A DNA stretch of 64,000 nucleotides from Lineus longissimus (GCF_910592395.1 NC_088316.1:8062001-8126000), one strand, 5' to 3'; shown: positions 1 to 10,360, counted from the stretch's first letter. Notes: a model not told the origin generated them from the letters alone. Made by a program: numbers and translations.

Positions 1-853
1 TTAAGTATTGGATGATGTTCTTGAGTTCAGGGCAGTTATGTTGCCTGGTGGAAATGTCGAACTTTGTGTTGCACATCTGATCGAGGTCTTGTGTGGAGAC
101 GTGGGCAGTGAATGGATACAGTGGTTCTGCCCTCGAGCCGGCATATACAAACGTGGTATGTAGCAGTTCAGGCTGGTCAACAAGGCTGATGTCAGCTTCA
201 GCGGCGGTGGCATGGGATGTGTCGTTGATTCCATCGAAATTCTCGTAAGGGTAATGAGATATGAGATCGGGGAACACATTTGCTTTACCTGGTCTGTGGA
301 TCACCTTGAAATCATACTCCTCAAGCTCGATGCATCATCTGAATAACCTGCTTGACTTTTCTTTGATGGTCTGAAGCCACCGCAGGCTGGAGAGGTCAGT
401 GTAAACCTTAAAGCGGCAATGGGTAACATAGACAGAAGTGGCGGATACCTTTAATGACGGCTACGACTTCCTGTTGGGTGGTGTTCCACTTACATTCACC
501 CCGGCGGAGGCGACGACCACCGAATGCGATTGGGCGTTCAAATCCAGTCTTGGGGTCTAATTGGTTCAGGATGTACGAGATGGCCTGGCCACTAGCATCA
601 GTCGTGAGGATGAATGGCCTGTTTATATCTGGATAAGCCAGAATGGGAGCTGATGTGACTTTTGTTTTCAGTAGGGTGAAACATGCGTCTGCTTCTGGAG
701 TCCATTTGAAAGCCTTGTCCTTACATAGGAGCATCCATATGCTTGCCGTCTTTGGTGATAATTTGACCTAAGAAGTACTTGATTTGTTTCAAAGCAAATA
801 ATTGACACTTCTTCGTCTTCAGCGTCAAATTGGCCTTTTTAAGGAGTTCAAAT
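1..853 (-). pseudogene. Ty3/gypsy pol fragment: RT thumb, RNase H and pre-integrase linker
   Basis: On the minus strand this encodes the part of a Ty3/gypsy polyprotein just after the reverse transcriptase core. The RNase H start is clear at 734-408: a TTDAS motif, then GFERPIAFGGRRL and the WNTTQQEVVAVIKGIRHF stretch typical of Ty3-type RNase H. From about 330 down to 1 it continues as the linker before integrase (IHRPGKANVFPDL type motif). It runs off the window edge, so integrase is not visible. The reading frame changes several times, so it is dead. The upstream RT half lies at 3708-4290; the two are separated by the copia insertion at 854-3702. The bases at 849-853 are one copy of that element's target duplication. 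Confidence 0.85.
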
Positions 854-1110
854 TGATATTGGAACTCAGTGAGTTAAAGTTCCATAGTTTAGTTCGTCTT
901 CATATGGATAGAGGGAGACAATGTTTAGTTTTTAGGTAGGACTGAGAAGTCACTTGGTTTTATGGAGTTGCAAGGAGCAGTTCCATGAGTAGTGTATTTG
1001 TGTTAGTATAAACCAAAGTCAAGACAAGATCTATAATACGTGGGCCGGCCCGGACAACAACAACTCGAGGATTACAGCAAGACCTAGGCAGGTGATATAC
1101 AGGAATTTCA
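854..1110 (+). repeat. 5' LTR of the copia element
   Basis: 257 bp, TG...CA. It differs from the 3' LTR by about 5 substitutions and one 19-bp block (ATAGAGTGGGACACC and neighbours) present only in the 3' copy. This indicates a fairly young insertion, or a recombinant or heteroduplex origin of the LTRs. Confidence 0.92.
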
Positions 1111-1122
1111 TGGTAGCAGATA
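1111..1122 (+). promoter_or_regulatory. Primer-binding site, initiator tRNA-Met type
   Basis: TGGTAGCAGATA immediately follows the LTR end. TGGTAGCAGA matches the classical site complementary to the 3' end of initiator tRNA-Met, the primer used by most Ty1/copia elements. This position and sequence fix the 5' LTR boundary. Confidence 0.85.
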
Positions 1123-1202
1123 AAAATACGTTCTACGACAGTGTGAAACATTCAAAGGAAAATAATGCGCTAAAAATCTTCGCAACGCTCGAATAAACAA
1201 GC

Positions 1203-2414
1203 ATGGCGGCGGGTTCTGCGTCGTACAAAAATCCTCCAATTTTGGACACGTCTGACTACGAAACCTGGCGAAATGAGATAGACATTTGGCAACTCATGAC
1301 AGATCTTGACAAAAAGAAGCAAGCATTGGCGGTCACGCTAAGTTTGAAGGGCCAGGCCAGAGCTACGGCATTGGAAATCAAGGCGGATGACCTCAATAAA
1401 GATGAAGGTATGTCTACACTACTGAAAGCATTAGATGATCTGTATAAGAAAGATGAAATCGATTTGGGGTATGCAGTGTACACGAACATGTCACAATATA
1501 TAGTAGAGTTTGAAAGACTGTATCACCTGTGCAAAAAACACAAAATGGAGTTGCCAGACGCAGTTATTTCATTTAATTTGTTACATAACGCAGTGCTTGA
1601 TACTAAGGACAGAAAATTGGCACTAACGGCTGCATCAGATTTAAAGTGGAACTCAATGAAATCAGCGCTAAAGAGAATATTTGGGGAAACTAAAGCAGGA
1701 GATTTGAATGGAGCAGAGCGTGGAATCACCATAAAACAAGAGAGTGCCTTCTATACAACTGGTAAACCAAACTACAGAAATAACTATAACAACAAAAACA
1801 AGGAACAGAATAAAAGTAGGGCGGGAACACCTATAGGTACAAATCCGTTGGACAGATATGGCAGACGAAGTAGATGTGCGGTTTTCAGTCCTGTATTTCA
1901 TTGGGCGAAAAACTGCGAACACAAGAATAAGAATGAAGAACAGGTAAAGCTGACCGAGGGCAAAGGTGAAGGAGACCAAGACTGCATACTCACCACGGAG
2001 ACACCAGATTATTGTTCTAACCTAGTATTCATGACCGAGGCTTATGGTACTGCAGTAATAGATACAGCATGCACAAGAACAGTGTGTGGAACGAAGTGGC
2101 TAGAAGATTACGTAGAGACACTGAGCAAAGAGCGAAAATCGGAAGTAGAAGAAACCATGAGTAAGAGGTATTACCGGTTCGGAGATGGTGTGAGAGTAGC
2201 TGCAAGTAAAAATGTATCCCTCCCAGCCTACATTGGAGATCAGAAGTACAAGATCAATGCAGATGTTGTGGACAAAGACTTACCACTTCTACTGAGTAAA
2301 CACTCGCTAAAACAGGCAGATGCAGTTATAGATATGGCAAAGGACGAGGCAATGTTATTTGGGAAGAAGATAGAGCTAGAGAAATGGCCTCAGGGCATTA
2401 CTGTGTGGACTTAA
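1203..2414 (+). CDS. Copia gag and protease region
   Basis: 403 codons from an ATG 92 bp after the LTR. The N-terminal two thirds resembles copia gag (UBN2-like): YETWRNEIDIW near residue 20, then a helical region through IVEFERLYHLC. A basic, Asn-rich stretch precedes a degraded zinc knuckle around residues 220-234 (CAVF...HWAKNC, with the second Cys replaced by Phe). The protease follows: AVIDTACTRTVCG around residue 281-293, with Asp-Thr at the active-site position and Ala where many aspartic proteases have Gly. The frame is open throughout and stops with TAA at 2412. The gag supplies virus-like particle structure and the protease would mature it. The lost knuckle Cys suggests decay; the rest is well preserved. 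Confidence 0.85.
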   Translation: MAAGSASYKNPPILDTSDYETWRNEIDIWQLMTDLDKKKQALAVTLSLKGQARATALEIKADDLNKDEGMSTLLKALDDLYKKDEIDLGYAVYTNMSQYIVEFERLYHLCKKHKMELPDAVISFNLLHNAVLDTKDRKLALTAASDLKWNSMKSALKRIFGETKAGDLNGAERGITIKQESAFYTTGKPNYRNNYNNKNKEQNKSRAGTPIGTNPLDRYGRRSRCAVFSPVFHWAKNCEHKNKNEEQVKLTEGKGEGDQDCILTTETPDYCSNLVFMTEAYGTAVIDTACTRTVCGTKWLEDYVETLSKERKSEVEETMSKRYYRFGDGVRVAASKNVSLPAYIGDQKYKINADVVDKDLPLLLSKHSLKQADAVIDMAKDEAMLFGKKIELEKWPQGITVWT

Positions 2415-2435
2415 GTAGGAAGATCAACCTAAAGG

Positions 2436-3270
2436 GTGAATCAAGTACTTGCTGTGATTGAAACGGAGGATCCAAAGGAAAAGGAGAAGATAGCAAAGAA
2501 ATTACACAGACAATTTGGACATGCATCAGAAGAGAAGCTAAAGAAACTGATGTCCGATGGAGGTGTGAAAGACCAAGAACTACACAAGATGTTTGGAAAA
2601 GTGGTTGGAGAATGTGAAGTGTGCGACAAGACCAGATGTGCTGTTCGATACAACGTACTTGGCAGGCAGGGTTAAAAATGGACTAGTTCAAGATTTGCTG
2701 GAGGTAAACAAAGTTGTGAAGAGAGTGAAGACAGAAAAACTGAGTCTAACCTTTCAGAAGTTGGAAGGGGACTTGCATATCATTGTACACACAGATGCCT
2801 CACTTGGGAATCTACAGGACAGTGGATCACAAGGTGCACAGATCATTTGTTTGTATGGAGAAGGTGGAAAAATCAATCCTCTCTGGTGGAGTTCGAAGAA
2901 AGTTAGAAGGATAGTCCGCAGTACATTGGCAGCTGAAGTGGTAGCATTAGCAGAAGGAATGGACATGGGAATTTTTCTGGCTACTTTGTATGCTGAAATA
3001 ACCGAAGGAAAAGCTGATCCCAAACAGCTCCCGCTGATATGCAGAGTAGATTGTAGATCCTTGTGTGAAGCATTGTATTCAACAAAAGAACTTTCGGAAA
3101 AGAGATTGAGATTAGATATGGCTGGCATCAAGGAACAGCTAGTAGGAGGACAAATAGAAAGAGTGGAATGTATAAGTGCAGAAAATCAACTGGCAGATTC
3201 TTTGATGAAAAAGGGGGCGTCAAGCTTGAAACTACTCAAGGCACTAGAAAAAGGAAGAATAGATGAGTGA
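2436..3270 (+). pseudogene. Copia pol remnant: integrase zinc region joined to RNase H
   Basis: 2436-2640 encodes the GAG-pre-integrase/HHCC region (LHRQFGHAS, then CEVCDKTRC). The sequence then jumps, with a frame change near 2640-2690, to the post-RT connection and RNase H. Visible RNase H motifs are VHTDASLGN, WWSSKKVRRIVRSTLAAEVVAL, CRVDCRSLCEAL and the terminal SAENQLADSLMKKG. The DDE core of integrase and the whole reverse transcriptase are missing, a deletion of probably more than 2 kb. Loss of the middle of pol with intact ends is typical of non-autonomous copia derivatives. Confidence 0.85.
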
Positions 3271-3426
3271 AGTGAGAGAGACTGATTGAAAGGAACTTTT
3301 GGGTAGGAACCTTTGGAGAGGAACTTTGACAATTTTATATTACGTTTACTTCAATTCGAGTTTTGTTTTAGTTTACAGTTTGGTGCACAGTTTTTAATAC
3401 TTTAGAAAAAGAAAAAAGGATGAATT

Positions 3427-3702
3427 TGATATTGGAACTCAGTGAGTTAAAGTTCCATAGTTTAGTTCGTCTTCATATGGATAGAGGGAGACAATGTTTA
3501 GTTTTTAGTTATAGAGTGGGACACCAGGTAGGACTGAGAAGTCATTTGGTTTGATGGAGTTGCAAGGAGCAGTTCCATGAGTAGTGTATTTGTGTTAGTA
3601 TAAACCGAAGTCAAGACAAGATCTATAATACGTGGGCCGGCCCGGACAACAACAACTGGAGGATTACAGCAAGACCTAGGCAGGTAATATACAGGAATTT
3701 CA
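3427..3702 (+). repeat. 3' LTR of the copia element
   Basis: 276 bp, same ends as the 5' LTR, longer by a 19-bp block at about 3507-3528. A purine tract precedes it. CAAAT follows directly at 3703-3707. Confidence 0.92.
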
Positions 3703-3707
3703 CAAAT

Positions 3708-4290
3708 ACTTGCCTGATATGCTGTAGGTGTTCCTTGAAGTCGCTCGACATAACCAAGAGGTCATCGACACACACAAGGATATTCTTCCAAGCCATGAAG
3801 CGTAGTGCTTCAGAGACGACCAGCTGAAAAATGGCTGGACTATTTCTCAGTCCAAAGCTGAGGACTTTTGGAGTGAAGATTCCCTGGTGGGTGATGAAAC
3901 TAGCTTTATGACGTGTACTTGGATGTAAAGGAACTTGCCAGTACGAGTGAAAAAGATCAAGAGATGAGAAAACCTGGGCCTTTGTAGTGCCTATCATATC
4001 TGCAATGTCATCCTGGCGGGGTAGGCTTGTTGAGAGTGTTCAAATGACGGTAGTGGATTGCAAAACGGAACTCAGTGCTGTTTTTCTTCTTACAGAGGAT
4101 GACTGGGAAGTGCCATTCACTTGTCGTGGCTTCAATGATGGTATGTTTCAGCATATCAGCTACCTGTTTCTCAATCTCTGCTTTTTCAAGGGGGCCTTTG
4201 CGATAAAAAGGCATACGTTCCGGTTTAGCTCCTCGCTCAGTTTCGATTTTATACTCATGTACATGTATGCGTGTTCGGCCTATTTCAGAT
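3708..4290 (-). pseudogene. Ty3/gypsy reverse transcriptase fragment
   Basis: Minus-strand RT domain of the gypsy element interrupted by the copia insertion. In order: MPFYRKGPLEKAEIEKQV (start of RT), PVILCKKKNSTEFRFAIHYRHLN, SSLDLFHSYWQVPLH, a LSFGLRNSPAIFQ block, and CVDDLLVMS as the catalytic box (Tyr replaced by Cys before VDD). It then reaches the copia insertion and resumes at 853 going down. A frameshift lies between the pieces at 4008 and 3997. The upstream end at about 4290 abuts the truncated C-terminus of a Penelope-like ORF on the same strand, so gag and protease are absent. Confidence 0.85.
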
Positions 4291-4296
4291 AAGTTC

Positions 4297-6240
4297 TAAC
4301 TACTGAGCTGTGGGGAGTTTTTCTAGTTCGTAGACTTTCATGTGATCGACATGATTGTGTCCATTGGAGTTAAAGTGATTAGCAACTAAAGTTTGTTTAT
4401 TCCTGGAGATATCTGATCGGTGTTCATCGAGTCTAGCTTTCAATTTCCTGGATGTTTGGCCTACATATTGTATACCACATTTGGTGCATTCAACAAGGTA
4501 AATGACCCCTTCCGAGTTGCAACTTATCCTTCGTTTAATCTTATGTTTCTGTATGGTGATATTGCTTGTCACGTGATCAGATATCTTCATGAATTTACAA
4601 TTCTTGCATCTATTGTAAATGCACCTAACTGTGCCCCTTTGCGGTTGGGGTGCGAATGTTAGTGTCATTTGATTGGATTGATGATTTCTATCATGTCCAT
4701 TGTCCTTATGCGTAACTTTAGCTCTTGTGAGGATATCCTTGAGGTTTTTACATCTCCTATAGCTAATGAGTGGTTTGGCGGAACCAAGTGATTGTCTCAT
4801 TTTCTCTGAGCTTTCTAAATTGTCCCAGTTGTTGTTTACTAGTGCCATGAGATTTGGTAGAGTAGGGTTGAAAGTGGTGACCACGGGTATGATATCATTG
4901 TTCTGAATAGTGGCCTGTTTTTTGAGCAAGTCATTTCTATCTAAAGCACGCGCTTTCGGTATAGAATCTTTTAGTAATGAAAGTTTATGTCCTCTGATGT
5001 GTAGCATCCTGATCAAACGTGCATAGTGTTTATCGAAGTCTGTAATATTCGAGCAGATCCTGCAAATACGGATGGCTTGGCTAGGCTATTCCACGTTAGG
5101 TATGGCGTGGGTGACAAGAGGATGAATGTAGATAACTATGACAATCCGTGGGTTTGACAAAGAGATCAGTTTTGAGTTGGTTTTGCTGGTTAAGGCTCAC
5201 GGTGACATCTAGAAAATTAATGCTGCGTTCACTAATTTTAGCAGTGAACTTTATGGTGGCATGTCGGGTGTTCATTTCATTGATGATTTGGTCAAGTTTC
5301 TCTCTGCCATGAAGCCAAACCATAATGATTTCATCGATGAACCGACTATTCATTTCAGGTTTGTAAGTCTGTTGGTCTCAGAAGTCAGCTTCCCATTTCC
5401 CTAGGAATAGGTTAGCATAGGAGGGGGCCATCGAGGTCCCCATGGCTGTGCCTGAGGTCTGTAGATAATGCTCATTGTTGAAGGTAAAGTTGTTGGTCTT
5501 CAAGATGAGTTCTGCTGCTTTAACTAGAGTCTCAGTGGGGACATTGGGTTTTGTATAGTGTTGAGAAACTGCCTCATTGCAATGAGGCCTTCGTCATGAG
5601 GAATGTTGGTGTATAATGATTTGACATCAAGAGTTACCAACAGTGGTTTATGGCTAGGTCCTGTGGGGTCCGGTGGGTCTAGTTTGATTTCATTGAGTTT
5701 GTAAAGGAAGTCTGTGGTGTCTTTAATGTATGTGGGTACAGTTTGCACCAGGGGTCTGAGGTGTTGGTCGACAAATTTAGATAGTGCTTCAGTGGCGGTT
5801 GAATTACCTGACACTATAGGTCTCCCTGGATTATCCTTTTTATGGATTTTAGGGAGACAGTAGAACTGGGCTGTCCTAGAATCAGTTGGGTTAAGTTGCG
5901 TCTATGACATTGTCATCCTTAATTTTTTGGATGAAGTGTTGAGTTTGTAGCTCATGGCGGCGAGTGAGGTCAGTAGGTTATTTACTGTAAAAGTTCGTGT
6001 CTGACAGCTGCCGGTCGCATTCAGCTATATAGTCATTGGTATTGAGGACAACGGTGGCTCCACCATTGTCAGCTCTTTTGATAGTGATGTCGTTGTTCTG
6101 TTTGAGAGAGTTGAGAGCTTGTCTTTCACCAATGGTCATGTTATCTTGGAACCTGCTGGCTGTGGCCTTATTGAGGTTCATGGATGTGGTATTAATATAA
6201 GTCTCCAGGTTGGTGTTACGGTCAGTTGGAGGGGTCCAAT
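4297..6240 (-). pseudogene. Penelope-like element: reverse transcriptase plus GIY-YIG endonuclease
   Basis: Minus-strand remnant in at least four frames. From the 5' side: NNDITIKRADNGGATVVLN (6181-5978); FYCLPKIHK and the core [18 protein letters not shown] (5814-5524); [19 protein letters not shown] (around 5400); the catalytic region RFIDEIIMVW (about 5340); the C-terminal part with RTVRCIYNRCKNC-type cysteines; and the GIY-YIG nuclease, GVIYLVECTKC...YVGQTSRKLKARLDEH (about 4500-4430). This RT-then-GIY-YIG order defines canonical Penelope-like elements, which prime at exposed or nicked DNA ends. The second Asp of the catalytic pair is Glu. The ORF ends early (LPTAQ) at 4297 and the N-terminus is missing beyond 6240. 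Confidence 0.88.
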
Positions 6241-6279
6241 TGTATTGTACGAATATATATTATCAGCCACTCACATCAG

Positions 6280-6796
6280 TTCAAAGGTTTGATGCAACTA
6301 AACACAGAAGGATACCAATCAGATAGCCAATGGCTGTGAAGTATTACAACAAGTTTATGGGTGGTACTGACAAAAACGACCAAATGACTCGCTTGCAAAA
6401 GTCTAGACGCCACTACAAATGGCCACAGCGATTGGTGATGGAGTTCTTTATGTGGTCAGGGTATAATGCATATGTGCTGCTAGGATTATATAAGCCACAT
6501 GCCCAGCCTAATCACAGAACTTACACTTTTCATTCTTTGTGGAACACTTATGCAACGAACTCGTTGGTGATTTTCGAACCAACACTCAAAAGGGACGGCG
6601 GCGTTCAGATGCTGATCCAGACGTTCGATTTACTGATGTTGGGCAGCACGAGGTTGAAAGGGCAGTACATGCCACAAGAAATCAACGTTGTATTGTGTGT
6701 ACTGAGAAATATAGAAGGACAAAGCTGGCTAATCCTAATGCCAATGAGAAGGACTTGCCAATAAAGTCAAGAACTGTCTATTGGTGCAACCTATGA
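6280..6796 (+). pseudogene. piggyBac-type transposase C-terminal fragment
   Basis: Encodes the third catalytic Asp region of a piggyBac transposase: VKYYNKFMGGTDKNDQM (from 6333), followed by the RHYKWPQRLVMEFF helix. The C-terminal cysteine region follows in another frame: RCIVCTEKYRR...IKSRTVYWC (up to 6796). A frameshift lies near 6540-6600, and an in-frame stop (TAG at about 6324) precedes the MAVKYYN start, so it is dead. N-terminal and central catalytic parts are absent. It is not the same copy as the large piggyBac at 30948-52363, whose C-terminus is clearly different. Confidence 0.82.
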
Positions 6797-8084
6797 GGCG
6801 CCATGTGGGACTTGAAATTGTTTGACGAAATCATTTGAAATAAGCAAATTATATTGAAATAAATGAGTGAACGAAGTCAAGATTATTTCCAAACCATAAA
6901 TTTGCTTATTCCAATTGTATTCAAACCATTTACTGTTCCTATCGATATTGTTTCAAACAATGAATTTGCTCTCTTTTTTTTTCTGATTATATTCATCCAA
7001 TCAAACAACGTAACTTAATTGTTTTCAAATAATACATTTCTGAATATCCGTGGTTTCAAATAATCAAACTGTCTCGAAATGATGGTTTGTTAAATAATCA
7101 AAATAAAAAAAGTCATGGTTTCTCAAACCAGGAAATTGTCCATTGCATTGGATGATAAACAATCACGCACAAAATCATTATTTCCAAACTATCACTTTAA
7201 CAAACTAATTGTTTCAAATCATGAAAGTATGCACGAAATTATTTGTATACAATCTAATTGTACTCATCTAATGTTGATTATTTGCATCCCAGCAACGTTT
7301 TTTCAAACCATGAAAACGCGAACTCTAATTGTTTCCATCCAATCACTTCCAAAAGTCATTGTTTCCATCCAAGCAAAACTACGTTCATGGTATGCGCACA
7401 TGGTTTGCGCAGTAGACGGGTTTTATTAAGTTCAAACTCAAACCCGTCTACTGCGCAAACCATGACTTTTTTAATTTTGATTATTTAACAAACCATCATT
7501 TCGAGACAGTTTGATTATTTGAAACCACGGATATTCAGAAAATGTATTATTTGAAAACAATAAAGTCACGTTGTTTGATTGGATGAATATAATCAAAAGA
7601 GAGCAAATTCATTGTTTGAAACAATATCGATAGGAACAGTAAATGGTTTGAATACAATTGGAATAAGCAAATTTATGGTTTGGAAATAATCTTGACTTCG
7701 TTCACTCATTTATTTCGATATAATTTGCTTATTTCAAATGATTTCGTCAAATAATTTAATTCCCACATGGCGCCCGTGGCTGCGTAAAACAATTATATGC
7801 ATACCACAAGTTTGTAGCGTATACAATTTTTCATGGGATGCAAAGAATGTTTTACGCACATATTCGTGGTTTGTAAACCATTGAAATAATGACTTTGCGA
7901 ATCCACATGGTTTGAAATAATAAAAAGGACAACTTGGTATGGTTTCCAAACCATGGATTTGCAGAACTACTATGGTATGGAAACAATTTGTGTATGTTTT
8001 CCTGGTTTGAAAATAAACCGACGGTTTAAAAAATAAAAACGCTGGTTTGAATACAAAATAATTGTTTCTAAAAAGTACTTTGGC
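6797..8084. mobile_element. Large foldback structure with long near-identical inverted arms
   Basis: Arm 6797-7121 and arm about 7455-7774 are reverse complements over roughly 325 bp at about 96% identity, both beginning GGCGCCATGTGGGA. The right arm continues into a perfect inner hairpin: 7399-7422 and 7441-7464 pair (CATGGTTTGCGCAGTAGACG). The stretch between the arms (7122-7398) and the stretch after the right arm (7775-8084) do not match the arms. They are built of the same AT-rich short motif, a variant of ATTGTTTCCAAACCAT repeated every 20-35 bp in both orientations. No coding capacity was recognised; the predicted peptides here follow from the repeats. It resembles foldback (FB-like) or subterminal-repeat-rich DNA transposons. 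Boundaries outside the arms are uncertain. Confidence 0.8.
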
Positions 8085-8450
8085 CACCAGGAGGCCAAAA
8101 CTATAATAGGTAAAAAGTGAAATATCTCGTTTATTATTGACTTGTTTTTGATGATATTCTTATGGTACTTACTCCAAGCAACGATACATCACATGTCATA
8201 CTGACTTTGGTTTGACCTATAGATATTTGAGATCAATTGAGATATCACACTTTTCAAGTTTTTTGTGAAATTTAGTGTCCAAGTTCATCTGACCTAGGGG
8301 GTCATGTGTACCAAGTTTTAAGTTCATAGCTTTAGCGGTTAAGAAACGTGCCACTTTTTTTAAATAGGATACGACGACGACGACGACGCCGGACGCCGGC
8401 CACTGCGGTATTGTATCGACTCCCCTACGGTCACAGCTGTTTCAGCTAAG
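8085..8450. repeat. Copy of the dispersed 'GTTAAGAAACGTGCC' repeat family, head-to-head halves
   Basis: 8085-8216 carries the family in reverse orientation (GGCCACCAGGAGGCCAAAAC ... GGTTTGACC). 8217-8450 carries it forward (GTGTACCAAGTTTTAAGTTC, GCGGTTAAGAAACGTGCC). The forward part ends in a GACGAC microsatellite (8367-8385) and the characteristic GGACGCCGGCCAC...TGTATCGACTCCCCTACGGT tail. The same modules recur at 25585, 26741, 54190, 55545, 59500 and 61800. Confidence 0.8.
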
Positions 8451-9490
8451 CCTAAACATGACATCAAAATAAACCATTCTGCCTACTAGCCTGCTGCCCA
8501 ACGATTGGTCCATGCGAAAAGCCTGTTAACCGCTATGTAAACATTGTCGCCAATACACATCTCACACATTATCGCAATACCCATTCAGCCAAAGGGTTAA
8601 TGCATTGGCATCGTTCAAACATCAGCGTGCTTCTGTACACGTGCTCGAATTAGATACGACGGTTTTCATTGGCTCATAAATTGTGTCACATGACCATTCA
8701 CCCGGCTTGAAAATTTCATGAAATTTGGACCAAAATTAACGAAACAATGGCGATTTCCATGTTTTTTATAGATTTTTCGACAAGTTACAGATTTCGGAAT
8801 TCTTCAAGACTAGATAGCCGGGTAGGCATAATATCATATATCATAAATACCCCGGCTGATTGCATAACTCATTTCAGTTTCGTACAGAATCATGCGTTTA
8901 TTCTGAAATTTCTCAAACTTTGATCTGCTCAAATTCAAAATGGCCGACTTGCAGACGGAGATTGAGATGGGGTGCCAAGTTCATCGTACAACTTCGAATT
9001 CCCTTGATCGTTATTTAGCAAAACGAGTTACTTCAAGTATTCATTTAAATCTTTACTTTTAAAATATATATCTATTTTATGTTAGTTTGCTGTCTATTCA
9101 TGCAGAAAATGCATTTGAAAAACAAATGTCTAAAAATAGTTGAGTTTTGAAGTTCGATGGTCGGGTCTATTTTGGTGAAAGGGGTACAGCATGGGTAATA
9201 ATACAATAATAAGTCATGATCGTGCTTATGAACAAGCCATGAGTTAGCATATACCATAGTTTATGTTGAAAATATCTTTACAGATGTAATTGATAAATAT
9301 AGTCTTAAGAATTCGCCAAATATAGAAAAGTTCTTGGTATATTATCCACCTGTTAGCAAAATGAACTCGCCCATTGACCCACATTCCAGTTTGTTGTGGT
9401 ATTTTTGTACAGGGTGATGCCAAAACAGTGCCTTTTGTTGACTGGTAAACATTCCTTCAGTTACTAAAATGCCTTTTTCTTTAATTTCAG
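8451..9490. other. Non-coding stretch, no gene recognised
   Basis: AT-rich single-copy-looking sequence with no convincing reading frame. An AAAGGGTTAA at 8583-8592 resembles one piggyBac-type end, but no partner was found. The segment ends in a polypyrimidine/AG (TTTCTTTAATTTCAG, 9476-9490) that could be a splice acceptor. Confidence 0.5.
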
Positions 9491-9830
9491 CTGGTTGCAT
9501 GGTGTGTACTGCAGATAACTTCTCGACTTAATCCGGCTGATGTGATGCTTTAGTTGATTCGAGAGGCTACATGTATATAGGCCCAGTACGTCGACATCAT
9601 TGATCCGGCAGTGAACAAGATAAGTGGTAAGTTAAGCGATGTTTCCCTTCATCTATGAATTCACAAACAGATGATTGAAATCATTATACTGTATTCCCGT
9701 AGGCTTTGTATGCATGTATTCTATTCTAATAAATTACTCTTTATTTCAGGTTCAGCCTCCAAGATGTGTCATCAGAAATGCAACCGACATTATAGACAGG
9801 CGTGATTACTACTCTGATTTTGGACTGATG
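9491..9830 (+). other. Two exon-like segments (9491-9626 and 9750-9830)
   Basis: 9491-9626 is bounded by TTTAATTTCAG and GTAAGTTAAG. 9750-9830 is bounded by TTTATTTCAG and GTAAGTTCCG. Both are near-consensus splice sites. The second (81 nt) is open in one frame (VQPPRCVIRNATDII...) but does not join in frame to the ATG-initiated frame at 10070. They may be untranslated exons or a decayed gene. I recognise no protein family in them. Confidence 0.4.
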
Positions 9831-10052
9831 GTAAGTTCCGAGGCTATTTTGATTGCAATTAAATATTATTTGAATCTACATTGAAATAAAAGTGGACATC
9901 TGTAGGATACTTCCTTTCTTTCAACACTGGTCAGTGTCAGAATTGAATTAGAATAGAAGCTGTGTCTGTTGGAGCCACCCCCAGTTCCCCCCCCCCCCCC
10001 CTCCCCCATTTAGCCACTGCCATTATGTTTACACTCGCCTTTACAATTCCAG

Positions 10053-10360
10053 GTATACTCGTCTTCAAAATGGACCTGACTAGGAATGATGATGGTGACT
10101 TCCCTCCTCAGAAAAAAGCTCGGTTGGATTCGAAAGTTGGTGCAGGCGGTCATTAGCGATATTTCGGTCGTAAACGCAAGAAGTCCAAGAAATCCACTGA
10201 CAAATCAGGAAAACGTATATTCAATGTCGGCGACACGTGTTTGTTCAGATTGGACTCAAACGTTTATCTTGGAACCGTTCTTAGTCAAGTTGATGAACAT
10301 CATTTCCAAATTGAGGACTATACAGGAACAGTGCGCACCTTCATTTGTCTGTCACTTTGA
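10053..10360 (+). pseudogene. Last exon-like segment encoding a small basic, Tudor/KOW-like protein, one stop
   Basis: Preceded by CTTTACAATTCCAG at 10039-10052. An ATG at 10070 opens 97 codons in one frame up to TGA at 10358, with a single TAG at 10154-10156. Before the stop: an acidic/basic start with PPQKKARLDSK. After it: GRKRKKSKKSTDKSGKR, a likely nuclear localisation-type basic cluster. Then a beta-rich segment, FNVGDTCLFRLDSNVYLGTV followed by SQVDEHHFQIEDYTG. The pattern of this segment is reminiscent of Tudor or KOW folds, but the match is by eye and weak. With the in-frame stop it is either a pseudogene, a sequence error or an unrecognised splice. No family name is assigned. Confidence 0.4.

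Larger units (their letters stand above)
854..3702 (+). mobile_element. Ty1/copia LTR retrotransposon, internally deleted, nested in a gypsy element
   Basis: Complete insertion unit of 2849 bp. It has two LTRs (854-1110 and 3427-3702), both beginning TGATATTGG and ending GGAATTTCA. A primer-binding site starts right after the 5' LTR, and a purine tract (about 3404-3420) lies shortly before the 3' LTR. The flanks are CAAAT at 849-853 and CAAAT at 3703-3707, a perfect 5-bp target site duplication. Removing the element rejoins the minus-strand gypsy RT reading frame, which confirms the insertion site. The interior keeps gag, protease, the zinc-binding start of integrase and RNase H, but lacks the integrase core and reverse transcriptase. 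It would have needed enzymes in trans, or lost them after insertion. Confidence 0.93.

Noticed and set aside
8583-8592. Isolated AAAGGGTTAA that resembles a piggyBac end (also near 10957)
   Set aside because: No matching opposite end with TTAA was found, so no element is called.
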